Source of the DNA: Paragordius varius
Taxonomy: Eukaryota > Nematomorpha
Length of the DNA stretch: 64,000 nt
Direction of reading: 5' to 3'
Assembly: GCA_964247055.1 (NCBI GenBank)
Contig: OZ176054.1
Span: 12,586,001-12,650,000 of the forward strand
Shown here: piece after piece, positions 1 through 12,433 of the stretch
Position numbering within the stretch: the stretch's first letter is position 1
How the letters are laid out: each line of letters starts with the position of its first letter
The notes under the pieces: model-generated
Database searches by the model: none
What the model saw: the letters and a program-made list of their open reading frames with translations, nothing else
What the model was told of the DNA's origin: nothing
Position numbers and translations under genes: made by a program

Positions 1-82
1 AAATTAAGACCGTTTCCTTCAGTAGTTTTTTAAAAATCCTAACTTAAATTTAGTCTGGGGTATATTCGAATCGAAGTGTTAA
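1..82 (-). repeat. Family C MITE, cut by the window edge
   Basis: This is the reverse complement of one end of the elements at 21779-22308 and 28632-29018. It shares the stretches around GACCGTTTCCTTCA and the GAATCGAAG...GTGTTAA end. Only one end lies in the window. It appears to sit inside a family B element, because family B sequence (GAGTTATATTAGCCCGAAAA) follows directly. Confidence 0.6.
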
Positions 83-189
83 TGATGAGTTATATTAGCC
101 CGAAAACACATGATTTATTTTTAGGGTGAATTTAAATTGTTCGATGGTAATTTTGAATTGTTCAAAGGGGAATTTGAATTGTAAATGGT
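83..189. repeat. Family B MITE, right end (B1)
   Basis: The stretch carries three degenerate 21-bp units of the type GGTGAATTTRAATTGTTCRA and finishes with the family end GTAAATGGT, followed by a TA microsatellite. The left part of the element is replaced by family C sequence and the window edge. Confidence 0.65.
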
Positions 190-1477
190 ATATATATATA
201 TATATATATATACACGAAATTTATATTATAGCATATACTTTTGAATAAACAAATTATTTTATTTCCATAATTTCCCTCCAAAAAATGCAAGTTATATCAA
301 AAATATAAGTTACGGGTATATTCTGCCCATAAAAGCTCCAATATATAGTTAATGTATTAATTACTATCTATGGCATCAGATCCCAAAAAAATTTTCTTTC
401 TAGCAATCAACTAAATATACCTACCACATATATATTAAAATATGTGTGACCAAAAGGTGGCACGTATTAGAACAGTACATAAATATGTTGTATTTTTTAT
501 AATTTGTACACAGCGCACGTGTAATTTATATTATTATGTTTTTTTAGCACACAAAGAAGTGCCATAATTGTTTTTATCAAAGGTGCCGACACACAAAGTC
601 CAATAGATAGCTTTCTGTACTTTTTTTGCGCTTGTAAAGTTTTAGCTTTTTTAGTCAAAATATGGATTAAATTGTTAAAGGTAGTATAGAAATAATAAGT
701 ATAGCCGTTAAAGTTTAAAGGTATTACCAAATTTTTTTTTAACAGTGTTTTAACGAAAAAAAAATCAATTTTTCCTCAAAACATTTTAGATAGTGCATGA
801 AACCAGTCAGTTTTGACATCTAAAGTGCTCTGCACCGCTTCAGTGCAATCATAATTATATCTTATATATGAACTATGGCGGTATAAAATATGTGCTTAAT
901 AATAGGTGGTATAATTTAAACTGTTGTAACTATAAAGCAGTATGAGCTTATTTAATGTTTAAAAATACTCCTCGAGATAATTTTTAAGGTACAAAAAGTT
1001 TCGTTTCGTCCACTGAAAGATATAATTAAATGATTGGAATAACAGGAAACGTAAACCTTTGTCGGCATTCCCAATTAACAAAACACAGGAAATTCAAAGA
1101 GCCTTATTATACACTAATTTTGCATTACAATAGAATTACACATAATATATAATTATCTTGAACACTTCATTTTTGCGTGTAATTAAATGAATTAGCGCTT
1201 TTGTAAATAATATATAACTAATTTACCGACAAAAGAATTTTACAGTGTTCCCAACCTATCTAAACCATAAAAAAACAATAAAAAACGAAGCGGAGAGGCA
1301 AAGGTCCAAAATTTTTATTGATGTTGCCATGCAAATAATTTAATAACCAACCAGTAATTATTATTTTATAGTATAGTTTCAAATTTAATTTTTTTCTATT
1401 ATTTCATAAATGCCCTGTCTGTAAATTGAGATTTAGGAGTAATAAAATATAGACATAGTTGGAAATTCTCTATATTA
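190..1477. other. No gene seen; AT-rich unique sequence
   Basis: The stretch opens with a short (TA)n run. No exon-like or repeat-family sequence was recognised in the remainder. The only open frame (minus strand, 77 codons) is low-complexity and has no recognisable motif. Confidence 0.5.
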
Positions 1478-1592
1478 CAGTACCGTTTGTCATACATAAA
1501 GTTTCTCCATAATTAATTAAGCAATTTAATGTTAAAACATGGGAATTTATTTTTGATTTCAACCATTTATTCTTTGTTACCATACGCTACTG
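1478..1592. mobile_element. Small TA-flanked MITE (Tc1/mariner type)
   Basis: The left end reads CAGTACCGTTTGTCAT and the right end, reversed, reads CAGTAGCGTATGGTAA. Both ends are bordered by TA (1476-1477 and 1593-1594), as expected for Tc1/mariner-type target duplication. About 115 bp, no coding capacity. The ends resemble those of the elements at 6709, 7376 and 27014, so one transposase family may have moved them all. Confidence 0.55.
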
Positions 1593-3253
1593 TATTTATC
1601 ATTTCAAAAAAAAATTATAGAAAATAAATTTTACAAAATTTTTTTGGAAGGATTGACAAAGAAACGTAGGAAAAAAATTAATTTTAATTAAGTTTTATAC
1701 ATAAATATGGAAGGATACTATACTATAAACGATAAATGGTGTCACCAAATTTAGGTTTTAGGAAAAATAATTATGATGAAGATCTGATCTGCTTCCAAGT
1801 AAGGAACGAAATATATATGTAATAAAGATAAAATAAGCTTGATTTATAGCCTTTTTGTGTTGTTAGCTATCTATCCCATTGATGTCTGGTTTTTTTTTGA
1901 TGATTTAAATGCAAAGAAAACACTAAGAGACAAATTAAATATAATATTTTATCTTTTTGTCAAACAAAGACGACTTACTTTAAGTTTGAGTAAGACTGAC
2001 CCCCTTCATGTTTGTGTGTGCCTGTATTTGTCATAAATTATAGGATAATTTTGTCAACTACTATCTTATCTTTTTTGCCAAAATTTTATGGACATATCCT
2101 ATCAGTATCTGTAAATGTATGTACTTGCTTTTATACTTTTCAAAGATAAAAAAATGTAAAAGATGTAAGGGAATCAATCTTTAAATATTTCAATCAAAAT
2201 TTTTTAAATTGAGCATGATATAATCTCAACACTTATGTTATATATTAAAGTCTTTATATATGTAATCAATTAAGTATGATATACATGCCCATGTTTAATG
2301 TTTTCTCATATATCATATAAAAAAGGGCTTTTTGGTTTTTTAGGCGAGGGTTTAAATTTTTACAGTTCATTCAGCTATAATTCGATACTGAAAGTTTAAT
2401 TTAAAAAATACCCAACCTATATTAATTTATAATTTGTGTCGCAAAAAATGGCAGATGCACCAAAAAACTCTTGATTAAATGGTTTCAATACACATGCTTA
2501 CATAAGTTGCGACACTAAAAATTGATAGTATAAAACAACGCCAATAATTAAAATAAAAAAAAATCACCCGAAAATATTTTTATTGTGAACCCATTGAGTT
2601 CTTCTAAAATTGGTCGCAATATGTTGCTTCCCAACAAATGTTTAAGAAACACATGTGAATTTCGGTCAAAGACACCGTCATGAGATCAATAATCGAAAAA
2701 AATATATAAAATAATTTAAAATAAAACGATTATATTTCACGGCGCAATTTCAATACAGCCTTCATATGTATGTTCAATTTAATTTCGCATTAAAATTAAA
2801 CTGATGTTAGAAGATATTTGTTTAAAAAAGTGTAAAACCTTTTAAAATACAGCAAAAAATTACATTTTAAAGACAAAATTTCAAAAAAGCTAATTTTAAT
2901 TTTAATATAATTGCAATTTGATATAATAGTGTATCCCAATTTCACCTCAGATTCCCATTTCCTTAACTAAAACCATGAGTTATATATATATATATATTAA
3001 TCTTTTAGTTTTTATTTCTGTGTCCAATTTTAATTTTTACTGTATAAAAGCATAAGTTTGGTTTGATTTTATAAAAATACTTTAATGTAGAGATCAGAAC
3101 AATCCATAGATTGAGGCGTATGTTGTAATATCATATATGCTATCCAGGGTTCCTCAAAAAGTCTACTGGCATGTGTCCATGGATGACATAATGATAGTGG
3201 GTAAACCTATATGATATGAACAATTATATTTTCCCATCTAAATGCAAAAACTA
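1593..3253. other. No gene seen; AT-rich sequence
   Basis: There is no recognisable coding, RNA or repeat-family feature. A 65-codon plus-strand frame near 1839-2036 is hydrophobic but has no family signature and was not accepted as a gene. A short TA run lies near 2980-2997. Confidence 0.45.
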
Positions 3254-3522
3254 CAGTAAAAGAAATTATACGAACAAATGTAAAAATATAATAACAAATA
3301 TTTTTTCATTAATTTTCCCAAATAAATTAATTAATTACAGTTGTAAAATATATGATTGATCGTGTTACCAATATACATCTCTAATTCATACTTTGCATTT
3401 GTTCTAAACAATGAATTAATTATAAGTAAAATCAAGATTTAAGAAATATATGGATGTCTTTTAGAAAAAAATATTTGTCTTAATATATTTACGTTTTGTC
3501 CGTATTATTCCAATTTTTACTG
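3254..3522. mobile_element. Family E MITE (copy 1)
   Basis: The ends are CAGTAAAA... and ...TTTTTACTG, each flanked by TA (3252-3253, 3523-3524). Inside each end lies TTATACG(G/A)ACAAA, then a run resembling AAATATTTTTTTCTAAAAGA, in inverted orientation on the two sides. The same structure recurs at about 19.9, 32.3, 38.8, 39.2 and 51.0 kb. It is non-coding and of Tc1/mariner type by its TA duplication. Confidence 0.7.
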
Positions 3523-5007
3523 TAAAAGACAACGAAACAATCTTTTTTAAACCTTAATTTCTTCTGCATAATCTACTATTCTGCCACCCAAAATGCGTTA
3601 TAACTAAAATAATCAAGTTTTTTTTAAAAAAAGTCATTTAATTTTTACGTTACGTCTGCATTAATTTTTTAGATTATGATATAAAAAATACATTATACAT
3701 CATACACTACAAAGATATCTTGATATTCCTGACACAACCCACCAATTGCCTTATAGTAAACGAAAGATTTTTAGAACTCATGGGCAAAAATATTATTGAA
3801 GAATGTGCTTTGGCCATATTATTATACATGATAACTAATATGGCTAATATCATGAAAGTTTATTTTCAAATAACATTAATTTATATATGTTAAGTTTATA
3901 ACGGGGAATTTACAATTAATAAAATCAACGCTGTAACAATCGAAATGTGATTTGTTTGGTAGGAAAAAAAACAGGTCGTCTATGGGTAAGTTGCGTATTA
4001 TCAAAAAAAGTATATCAACTTCTATGGTATCTTAAAATTGAAGCCAATATTTCTTTCATTTTTGACATTTGACATGGTGAAGTCTAGATCGCAAAAATAA
4101 CCGAAATCGCGCGATATGTGTTTATTTTTTGAAAAGACAGACTTTTTGCTTTTTTTGCATAATTTGATATCTATATTAACTCACTCATATCACCTCAAAT
4201 TTACTTTGCCGAATTTGTTTCCTAAACTAAGTTATTAAAAACTTATAAATTGGTTGCGAACAAATTGTTTAATCAGAATTCTGAATGGATATTCTCTGTG
4301 GCATTGAATGATGTAAAAAAGTTATTTTTATGCCTTAAGTACTTAGAATATTTAACGTACATAAAATACACAGGTTTTAGCATAAATATTTTTTTATAAA
4401 TATAATTTTATTTTTCAATTTTGGAATATCCTATGGTATTTATACAACGATGTGGATAAAATATTACAATGCTCTTTTCCAAAAATAAAAAATGATATTA
4501 ATAAATGGGTTACTTTTTAATTCAAAAAGTTTTCGTTAGTTCCAAAAATCCGCTATTTACCTGCTTATTCTATTTTTAACGAATGATTAATCTAAATAAA
4601 TTTTTTTAAAAAAAATGGTAATATCCGATTGCGAATTGTTGACTATAACCATATTTTAATCATCGGAAAAAAGTGTAATAATACTTTTTACCCACTGATA
4701 ACACCGAAAATATTGTTGGGCTAAATGTAAAAACTTGATTTCGATAGCCTTTAAGGCGTAATATTAAACTATGCAAAGTTTCACATTTCTCGATTTATAG
4801 ATATTTAATCTTTAGTTTCATATATTTTACTATAACATGTGGCATAAAATTTCGTCAATTTTTTAATCAGCTGATTATTAAATAAGTTACCGTCAATTAG
4901 CTAGGCTTGTCAAAATATATTCAAATGTAACTTTAAGTATAAAATTTTTTGATAAGTTAACATATTATATAATGTATTTTAATCCACAAAATACATTAAA
5001 ACTATAG

Positions 5008-5050
<43 letters not shown>

Positions 5051-5352
5051 TTCTTAAACGTAGGAAAATGCGGGAAATATTAATTTTTTAAAAAAGTAGT
5101 TATTTAGTTAATTTTTACATTAAAACTTGTTCAAATTAATAATTAATACATATTAAAGTGTTAACACGTTTTACCTGTACATCCTTTCTTCTTTCTAACT
5201 ATTGTAGTTTTGGCAAAAAAATTCTTTCTATTTGCTTATTCATGGTTTAATCATCAGAATAGGATAAATTTTGTAAATAAAGTTATTTGCCTATTTTTTT
5301 AAAAATATTTATGAGATTTCCGCACTAAATTAAAATGGAAAAAATGAAAATT
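3523..5352. other. AT-rich stretch with a TA microsatellite; no gene assigned
   Basis: A (AT)n microsatellite occupies about 5015-5048. If the minus-strand open frame at 5353-5982 is a first exon, this stretch would be its downstream intron or later exons, but no convincing second exon was found. Confidence 0.4.
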
Positions 5353-5982
5353 TTAACATTTACCTATATATGAATAAGTTAAATTTTTAAGGCTTAAAAG
5401 AATTATTGGAGCAAACACATATAATTGATAATATATTTTTTGTATATAAAATTTAAAAGATCTAACCTCCATAAGAATCCCTCTCACATTCATCCGTGTA
5501 CCAATTTCATTAAAATTTCCAAAAACAGAAAAATCGCCAATGCGGTTTAAAATTGGCTGCTCTTTTTCTTTCATTGATTTGGAAATATTGTTTGGGGTTT
5601 TCCCGCGATGTGCATTATCATAAAAATAATTTTGCACATATCTGTAATGAGTGTTTTGCCGCGTTTCCAATCTTTGATAAATGGAAAAATTTAATAAAAC
5701 GTTATTTTCTGTAATGATTGCATCATGGGACTGATTGAACGCTTTTTTAACACCATACGAATTTTTCAGAGTTGGAGTAGAATAAAAATTATGATCTGTT
5801 ATAACTGTAGATGTATTTATATGGTTTGGCAAAGATTGATTTTTAGGACTGAGAAATGATATGTCTTTTGTCATATCGTTAAGTCTTATAGATAAAGAAT
5901 TGAAGCGAGAAATAAGCTGGAAAACCATCATTCCACCTATCATTAAGATCCATTGAAGCATACTGCGAGGCCAGCTTTTCAT
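5353..5982 (-). CDS. Putative host gene, first exon of a type II membrane protein
   Basis: This 209-codon frame is the longest non-transposon frame in the window. It was not recognised as any named family. An in-frame TGA lies upstream of the ATG at 5982 with no other ATG between, so that start is preferred. Residues 1-7 are a short basic tail, about 8-24 form one hydrophobic segment, and the rest is hydrophilic with six N-X-S/T sequons (N48, N56, N83, N98, N132, N200). This is the layout of a Golgi or ER-lumen enzyme or another type II membrane protein. Composition becomes AT-biased and hydrophobic after residue 172, where a possible donor (GAG|GTTAGA at 5466) occurs; a second possible donor (ATAG|GTAAAT) is at 5363. 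The real exon may therefore end at 5467. Downstream exons were not found. It could also be a chance frame, since AT-rich DNA rarely but occasionally stays open this long. Confidence 0.45.
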   Translation of the reverse strand: MKSWPRSMLQWILMIGGMMVFQLISRFNSLSIRLNDMTKDISFLSPKNQSLPNHINTSTVITDHNFYSTPTLKNSYGVKKAFNQSHDAIITENNVLLNFSIYQRLETRQNTHYRYVQNYFYDNAHRGKTPNNISKSMKEKEQPILNRIGDFSVFGNFNEIGTRMNVRGILMEVRSFKFYIQKIYYQLYVFAPIILLSLKNLTYSYIGKC

Positions 5983-6708
5983 TAAATGTATTAACTTTTT
6001 AAAACTGAAGGTTCAAAATATTTTAAAAAACTTGTAAATAAAAAATAGTTGAGCGGGTTAAAAAAGTTTTATCAAAAAGTATTTTCGTTTTGGGACGGAT
6101 GAGCAGAGCAAAAAATTGGAAATGGGTGAAAAATAAATTTTTCTTGGGTATATATTCTATATATAATTAAAGAATAAATGCAGAGAGAATTTTATTATTG
6201 TAAGTGTCTTTATGGTGCGATTTTTTTGCTTGCTTTGCGTATTTATTCATCAGTAATGCTCCATTCTAGTATAAATAAGTAGTCTTATACAAAATTCACA
6301 ATGTCATAAAAAATAAGATAGTTAGTAAGTATCACATAGTAATGATAAATGAAATGCAATAAAACATTATATACATAAAAGAAAGTGTATATCGTGAGAG
6401 ATGAGGCGGTATGGAGAGAGGGATGGCAAATATCTTTTATCTAGTGTTTTTTTATTTTATTGTTTAACATTATTAATTTAGCATAGAGTTCCTTCTTTTT
6501 TTTCTTTGTGTAGGTAGAGGTAAACTGTAAGCGGAATTAAAAGTTGACACTTATCTGTAAACGCAACGGCTATATTTAATTAACGGGGAGATCTAAATAA
6601 AACTGAAGACGTCAAATATTAACAATTTGAATTAATAAAGATTGGATTTAAGAAAAAGAAAATTCAAATCGCAAATGTAAATATATTAATATAAATTGGA
6701 AATATATA
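5983..6708. other. Upstream region of the putative gene; nothing else recognised
   Basis: This would hold the promoter and 5' leader of the minus-strand frame starting at 5982. No clear TATA/initiator arrangement can be singled out in such AT-rich sequence. Confidence 0.35.
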
Positions 6709-6890
6709 CAGTAGCGTATGCAGTAAAAGATTGTTAGTGCAAAATAATCTTAATGAACACAAAACAGGGGGACAATTTTCATATATTAATTATCATTCAG
6801 TCCTATTTATAAACATATCCATAATATCCCCCTGTTTTGTGTTCATTAGGATTATTTTGCACTAACAATCTTTTACTGTATACGCTACTG
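6709..6890. mobile_element. Family H MITE, near-perfect palindrome (H1)
   Basis: Arms of about 65 bp begin CAGTAGCGTATGCAGTAAAA and are almost perfect inverted copies. The element is flanked by TA on both sides (6707-6708 and 6891-6892). The central stretch matches one side of the 774-bp element at 27014-27787, so this 182-bp copy looks like its internal-deletion derivative. Tc1/mariner type by its TA target. Confidence 0.85.
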
Positions 6891-7375
6891 TATATACAAA
6901 TTGTTTTATTTCCGTAAAACTTTTTGACTTTAAGTAAAAATATGCCAAAACAATACAAAAATATATTTATTTTATATTTAGGAATGACAAAGTCATTTAT
7001 TACATATTGTGTTAACATAATATTATTACAATTTGATTACAAGAAAAATACAAATTGTAATATCCTTATTTCTAACTATTACTAATGTGGGTTGATGACA
7101 CCTAGGTTTTTTATACATTGTATTTCAGGGGTATTTTTACATAATATTAAATAAAGCACAAAATGAAAATTGCAACGTGTAATTCTGACTAGTTAGTGTG
7201 TGAAAGATACAAATGGGTTCATTGAAATTTTGCCTATTTTTTGGGTAAAATATGTTAATTTTTAAACAAATTTTTTACATGTAATATTCATGATTAAGCA
7301 TATCTTACTTATAAAGTTTTCCTCTATAATTATGTATTGTATGACATTGTCACACTTAATTTGAGAAGATAAATA

Positions 7376-7550
7376 CAGTAGCGTATGACATAAAACAGTA
7401 TTAGTCCATAAAAAAATAAAAAAATGTTTTTATTTTAAAAAAACAAGGTGATATTATGGATATGTGTGTGTACAACTAGGTTTACTTTTTTAAACAAAAA
7501 ATTATTTTTTTCTTTTATGGACTAATAATGTTTTATGCCACACGCTTCTG
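7376..7550. mobile_element. TA-flanked palindromic MITE
   Basis: The left end is CAGTAGCGTATGACATAAAA and the right end, reversed, is CAGAAGCGTGTGGCATAAAA. Flanking TA lies at 7374-7375 and 7551-7552. The arms include TTAGTCCATAAAA. 175 bp, non-coding. The outer ends match those of H1 but the inner arms differ, so this is a sister family. Confidence 0.8.
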
Positions 7551-7691
7551 TATGTAAGTAGCAACATGTTGAAGTGTCAAAAACCAGATGCTTTTTATTC
7601 GTTCAGTTCTCCAAAACACATGTCGAATTCAAATATTTTACAGTAAAGTATGGCATAATTGTCCATAATATACACAATCAATATATTAAAA

Positions 7692-8359
7692 CAGGGGTGT
7701 ACAACAGGTGGTTCTGGAGCCACTTGTGGCTATTTAAAAACTTTGAAAAAATAATTTTTTTGCAAAAGTTTTAATTTTTGAGTGGCGATGTAGAAAATTA
7801 AATTTTTTTAAAGAGTGATAAAAAAAATTAATGTAATATTTTTTTATTATTTTTCATCGCATTCATTTAATCATTAATTTCCTAACAATCTAAAAATCAT
7901 TAGTCAACTAAATTTTTTTATTTAGTGAAAGAGCCATATTTCTTAAAACACAGTCTCATTTTTATTACTGCAATACCCCTATTATTATTATTGGAGTTAT
8001 AAATTACGTATTCGAAAGTATTTGCAATGGTAATTTTTTATTTATTTACAGTTGAGCAGGAATTCAAATGGGATAAGTTTAAGTTGTTTCTCTAGTGAAA
8101 ATATCCTACAATGGCAGATAAATTTTTTGTCCATGCGTTTCATCAAACTTTATTATTTTACGCATATTAGTACAATTTAACAGCAAATTCAGCAATATTT
8201 TTACTAGTTATTTTGTAATTTATATGAAAATTAACACATCTATATATGTTTATATATAATGAATAAATTTATTTGATACTATTAATTCAAATGTGGCTTT
8301 TCGGATTTTTGAGGTCGAAAATGTGACTCTTTAAGCCATTTGTCATATAAATACCCCTG
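7692..8359. mobile_element. hAT-like non-autonomous element, 668 bp
   Basis: The terminal inverted repeat is CAGGGGTGTA on the left and CAGGGGTATT (reversed) on the right, with the inner pairing CCACTTGTGGCT / TGTGGCTTTT typical of hAT MITEs. An 8-bp target duplication is likely: TATTAAAA on the left and AGTTAAAA on the right (6 of 8 match). No transposase frame remains. Confidence 0.7.
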
Positions 8360-9604
8360 AGTTAAAACATAGGATTATTTCAACCATTTTTATTTGTTCA
8401 TCTGCTACTCTTTTAAAACTTTCTATAAATCACTGCTTCGATAATAATAGGGCTTGGCGATACATGTAAAAATATTTTAAAAACTATGCATTTAATAGAA
8501 ATATCACAAGACGCACACTCTGTCCCCTATAAACCCCAATTTTGTGATTTAAGACCGAATATGGAGCATGGCTGCGTTTTGTCTGTATAATTTCAATTTC
8601 GTATATATAAAATATTGTTCTGTAATAATTCAATTTTCACTATTTTAAGCTTATTATGATCTAATTATCGGTTAGATTCTTTTTCCATATACTATCTATA
8701 GATATGCATTTGTGAATTAAGGGTATTTCTTTTGCCCGGATCCCAACATATAACATTGATACACAATAGCTTTGCGAAAATTTTTTCTAATTTTTAGCTG
8801 AAAATATAAATTTTTAAAATTTGCAAAATAGCTATTACCACAAAAAATGATAAGCACAACCACCCTTGTTAAATATTTTTTAAATCAATATAATATAATT
8901 GTGGGTTTTAATCCGTCGATGCACTATTTATAAAGGATTAAATTTAAGAATTGGGACAGTTTCTGAAAAAAGTTTAATTACATAAATTTTAAGATTTATG
9001 ATTCACTGCCCAGTGTGCAAAGATCTAGAAAGATTATTTTTACGGATGTTTTCGAACAAATATCTCATAAAACAAAGCGTTAGAGAAGAGTAATTACGCT
9101 AATATATTTTACTAGATTTCTGTGTATTGTTGTTTTGTGAACCCAACGAACCAAAGAAATTTTTACGACTTTTTTATTGCCTTTGTCGAATGTAAATTTT
9201 TTATCTATGGGCAAAATATCATAAAAAAATGTTTTACGATGCATGCGCCGTCAATACACAGAAAAGGTTTATTACTTAAATTATAACTCTGCACTTTGCC
9301 CAATTAACCCATTAAATCGTAAAATTTTATTATTATTCTATGCATGTCTAATATAAGATAATTAGAGGTTTTATAATTTATACCGCATATTTTCATTTAG
9401 GAATTACACAATCTTCTTGATTTACATTTTGGCAATTATAAAAAATATTAATATTTAAAGTTAAACAGTAGTTATTTGTAAAATATGACAATATAAAAAA
9501 ATTAGTCGCAAGATTTTAAATTAATAATATTTATATATATTAATAATTTAGGTGCTCAACAATTCATAGATAACGTTAGGATTGGTAAAAGGTTCAATAT
9601 AAAA
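8360..9604. other. No gene seen; AT-rich sequence
   Basis: No coding frame, RNA gene or repeat family was recognised between the two hAT-type elements. Confidence 0.45.
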
Positions 9605-11731
9605 CAGTGGTACTCACCAAAAAAATTTGACGGGCCAAATAAAATATATTTTTTTTTCGAGGGCCATGTCTTATAATGGCAAATATATAGCTATTTGACA
9701 CATATGCACATATATATACTCTAAATCAGCACGAATTTTTTGCGTATCCCATGATCCAACTAAAAATCGTTTTGCACCATTTAGTTTAAAATATTTATAT
9801 TAACCCATATGATCATCCGTTAAGCGATTTCTGTATGTATTCTTGACATACTTCATTTTTGAATATGCCGTCTCACACGTGTAAGAGGAAAAAACAGTTA
9901 GGATAACTGAGCATATTTTTTTATATTTTCATATTTATTTGGCACATCTTACCAAAACTTTACATATCTTTCTACTCTACGATTCTCCTTGAATATAGCC
10001 TCCAGATTGGAATCATTTTTAAAATCTACGAATTCTTTAATGATATGCGCCTGATCAAAACCGAAATGCTCAAATCGCTTAATATTGGATCCATATGACA
10101 TGGATTTTAAATGAGTTTTAAGCAATTTTTAATATTTCTTAATTCAAATCTGAATTTCATCTCATTAGATAAAAATGTTAAATGATTGTCTATTATTAAA
10201 TTAATCTCCGCGGTAAATTCTATATCTTCATGATTCGTTTTAAGTGTTGGAAAATATGGGAGTGTTTTATTTATAAAATCTGGAATATATATTATTAATT
10301 TTTCTTTAAAAGCAATATTTGATTAGCAAATTGGCTTATTATTTTGCTCCCTTGAAGACTTGGATTAAAACTAAGATAATAATGTCGCAAAGGTAGGCTA
10401 ATAAAACTCACTATTTGTCACTATTAATTTCCTCGTCAATTTTTCTGTTATCTTTATGATAATAGAATATAACTTACAAAAAATCACAGCGGTGCACAAA
10501 AAAATATCATCAAACTCACTGTGGATATCTTTCAGAAGGTTTTTGAATATACGCGGTTTAAATTCTATGCCACGGATGTGGTTAACCATATCCACAACCG
10601 TTTTAATTACTGAATTGAGTGATTTATCTTTTACACGCGAAACCATTTGCTGATGAATAAGGCAGTGAAAGGATAAAATATTTGGCAAATTATATTTGTT
10701 TTTCAAAAGAGGAATAAATCCTTTGTTTATTCCAATCACAGAGGGACAGCCATCTGTGCAGATCACCAATTTCATAATCCATTATTATCGAAAAAGGTGC
10801 TAATTATTTTGAGAAAACTTCCTTTCGTGGTATTATTCATTGGTAAAAATTTTAAATTTTCCTAGTTTATCATGTTATCGTTGCAAAATCTCACGAAGAG
10901 CGCACATTGAGGTGTTATGATATCAGTCCTAGAATCAATAGCAATGCTAAAATATTTGCAGTTTTTCAGAGCCAATAATGTATTGTTAAAAATATATTTA
11001 GACATATCTTGAATGCGCCGAGCACATGTTGAATCAGAAAGTTAAAGTTTTTAATTTGCCTCATGATTTGATCTTTATTATGGAATTTATTAAGAAAAGT
11101 GCAACCATTATTAGACATTCTTTTATTAATTGGAATTCAGTAAACGGTTTCATATTTTTTCCTGGGTAATATGAAAATGTAAAACGTCTTTCAATATTAT
11201 ATTTTTATATAATTATGTTGTACTTACATATACGGCAGTTAACAACATTTTTATTTTGAACGACAAAGAATTTTTATTCCCATTTTTAAGATGCGATTTT
11301 CATCGGATAATTTATGTTTTTTAGCATTAGATGTCATCCTTTGAATTTATGTTTAAATATTATGTAGATTTTTTCAAAAAATTAGGAATATAATTTGAAT
11401 TATGATATAAATTTTTATGGGAATGAGTTATAAAAAATGATACAGGATAGCAATGAAAAGAATATGTATATGGAAGTTTGAGTGAAATGCTTGCTTAAAT
11501 TCAAAAAAAATGCAATAAAAAATGGAAAAGAAAATAGAACAAAGAAACAGAAACAACGTGTGCCAACATTTTAAAATCATTCATATTGGGTAAAAAATAA
11601 AAACTACGAAAATTCGTTTATGTGTATAAAAATTCATCAATAAAAAAATAATATAAAATATGGTCATAGGGCAATTTTAAAGCACTCTAAGGGCCGCATG
11701 CGGCCCGCGGGCCGCGGTTTGAGTATCACTG
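9605..11731 (-). mobile_element. hAT transposon, copy 1, decayed transposase
   Basis: The left end is CAGTGGTACTCACC; the right end, reversed, is CAGTGATACTCAAACCGCGG, running into the GC-rich subterminal block GGCCCGCGGGCCGC. The 8-bp target duplication is ATATAAAA on the left and ATATAGAA on the right, one mismatch. The length (2127 bp) fits a hAT with a roughly 500-residue transposase. The transposase lies on the minus strand and is broken. A second copy in opposite orientation lies at 40859-46230. The family is GTF2IRD2/ZBED-like hAT by its transposase motifs. Confidence 0.9.
9840..11337 (-). pseudogene. hAT transposase relic (GTF2IRD2/ZBED-like)
   Basis: Reading from a plausible ATG at 11337, recognisable blocks appear in order on the minus strand. 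An N-terminal block carries MTSNAKKHKLSDENRILKMG. A middle block in several frames contains STCARRIQDMSKYI and TTPQCALFVRF, the helix around the first catalytic Asp. The best preserved part (10398-10775) carries TDG (second catalytic Asp region) and FHCLIHQQ. A C-terminal block, KYENIKKYAQL, is the dimerisation region at the hAT C terminus. Several stops and frame changes separate the blocks, so the gene is dead. It would have catalysed cut-and-paste transposition with an 8-bp target duplication. Confidence 0.8.
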
Positions 11732-12433
11732 ATATAGAATATAAGTAGGAATCAATCCTATTAATGAAAACGTATTGAAACAGTCTATGTCCTTTTGGGG
11801 TAGTTTTTAATCCCAGAAGTCATAAAATTTGAATATCTTATAAAGTATTTTTAATATTAAGCTGAATTTATATGCTTTCTATCCTTTTAAGCGCATTCAC
11901 AATAAATTTTTTTAAAATGTAAAATTGTAAAAAATCATCATCTTAAAATGCCGTTATTTATTTTCATATTTTTAATCGCTAATTCAACAGGCAAATAAAT
12001 GTATATTATGGTTAGAAATACCAGCAAATTGATATATTTTGATTTTAATATCAGCTGTTCGTTTCAATTGTGTTTTGGAGATGTTTTACTCTAGTTATAA
12101 AATTGTAAAAATAACTTTCATTGTTACAAAATTGAGCACTGGGATACAAAAATATCCCAATATGTATATAAGGACAAAAAAATGAAAAGGTCATGAAATG
12201 CTATAAAACATACTTAACAAAGGTAATTTTTGAATCGAGTATTTGTACAATGCCGCTTTTTAAAGGTGTAAATTCCTTAATAAGTGTCTTTCTGTGAAAA
12301 TAATTTTAAGACATATAAATGCAGACTTTTTATGAAAAAATCTGCCTTAGTTTATATTTCAAGTAATATATTACTGTGGGTAAAGCTTTGCCATATTTGT
12401 GTATTAATAGTGCCACAAAAACAAATATAAATT
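11732..12433. other. No gene seen; AT-rich sequence
   Basis: Spacer between the hAT element and the family F repeat. Nothing was recognised in it. Confidence 0.4.

Noticed and set aside
10456-10653. Plus-strand 65-codon frame
   Set aside because: It is the complement of the best-preserved hAT transposase segment.
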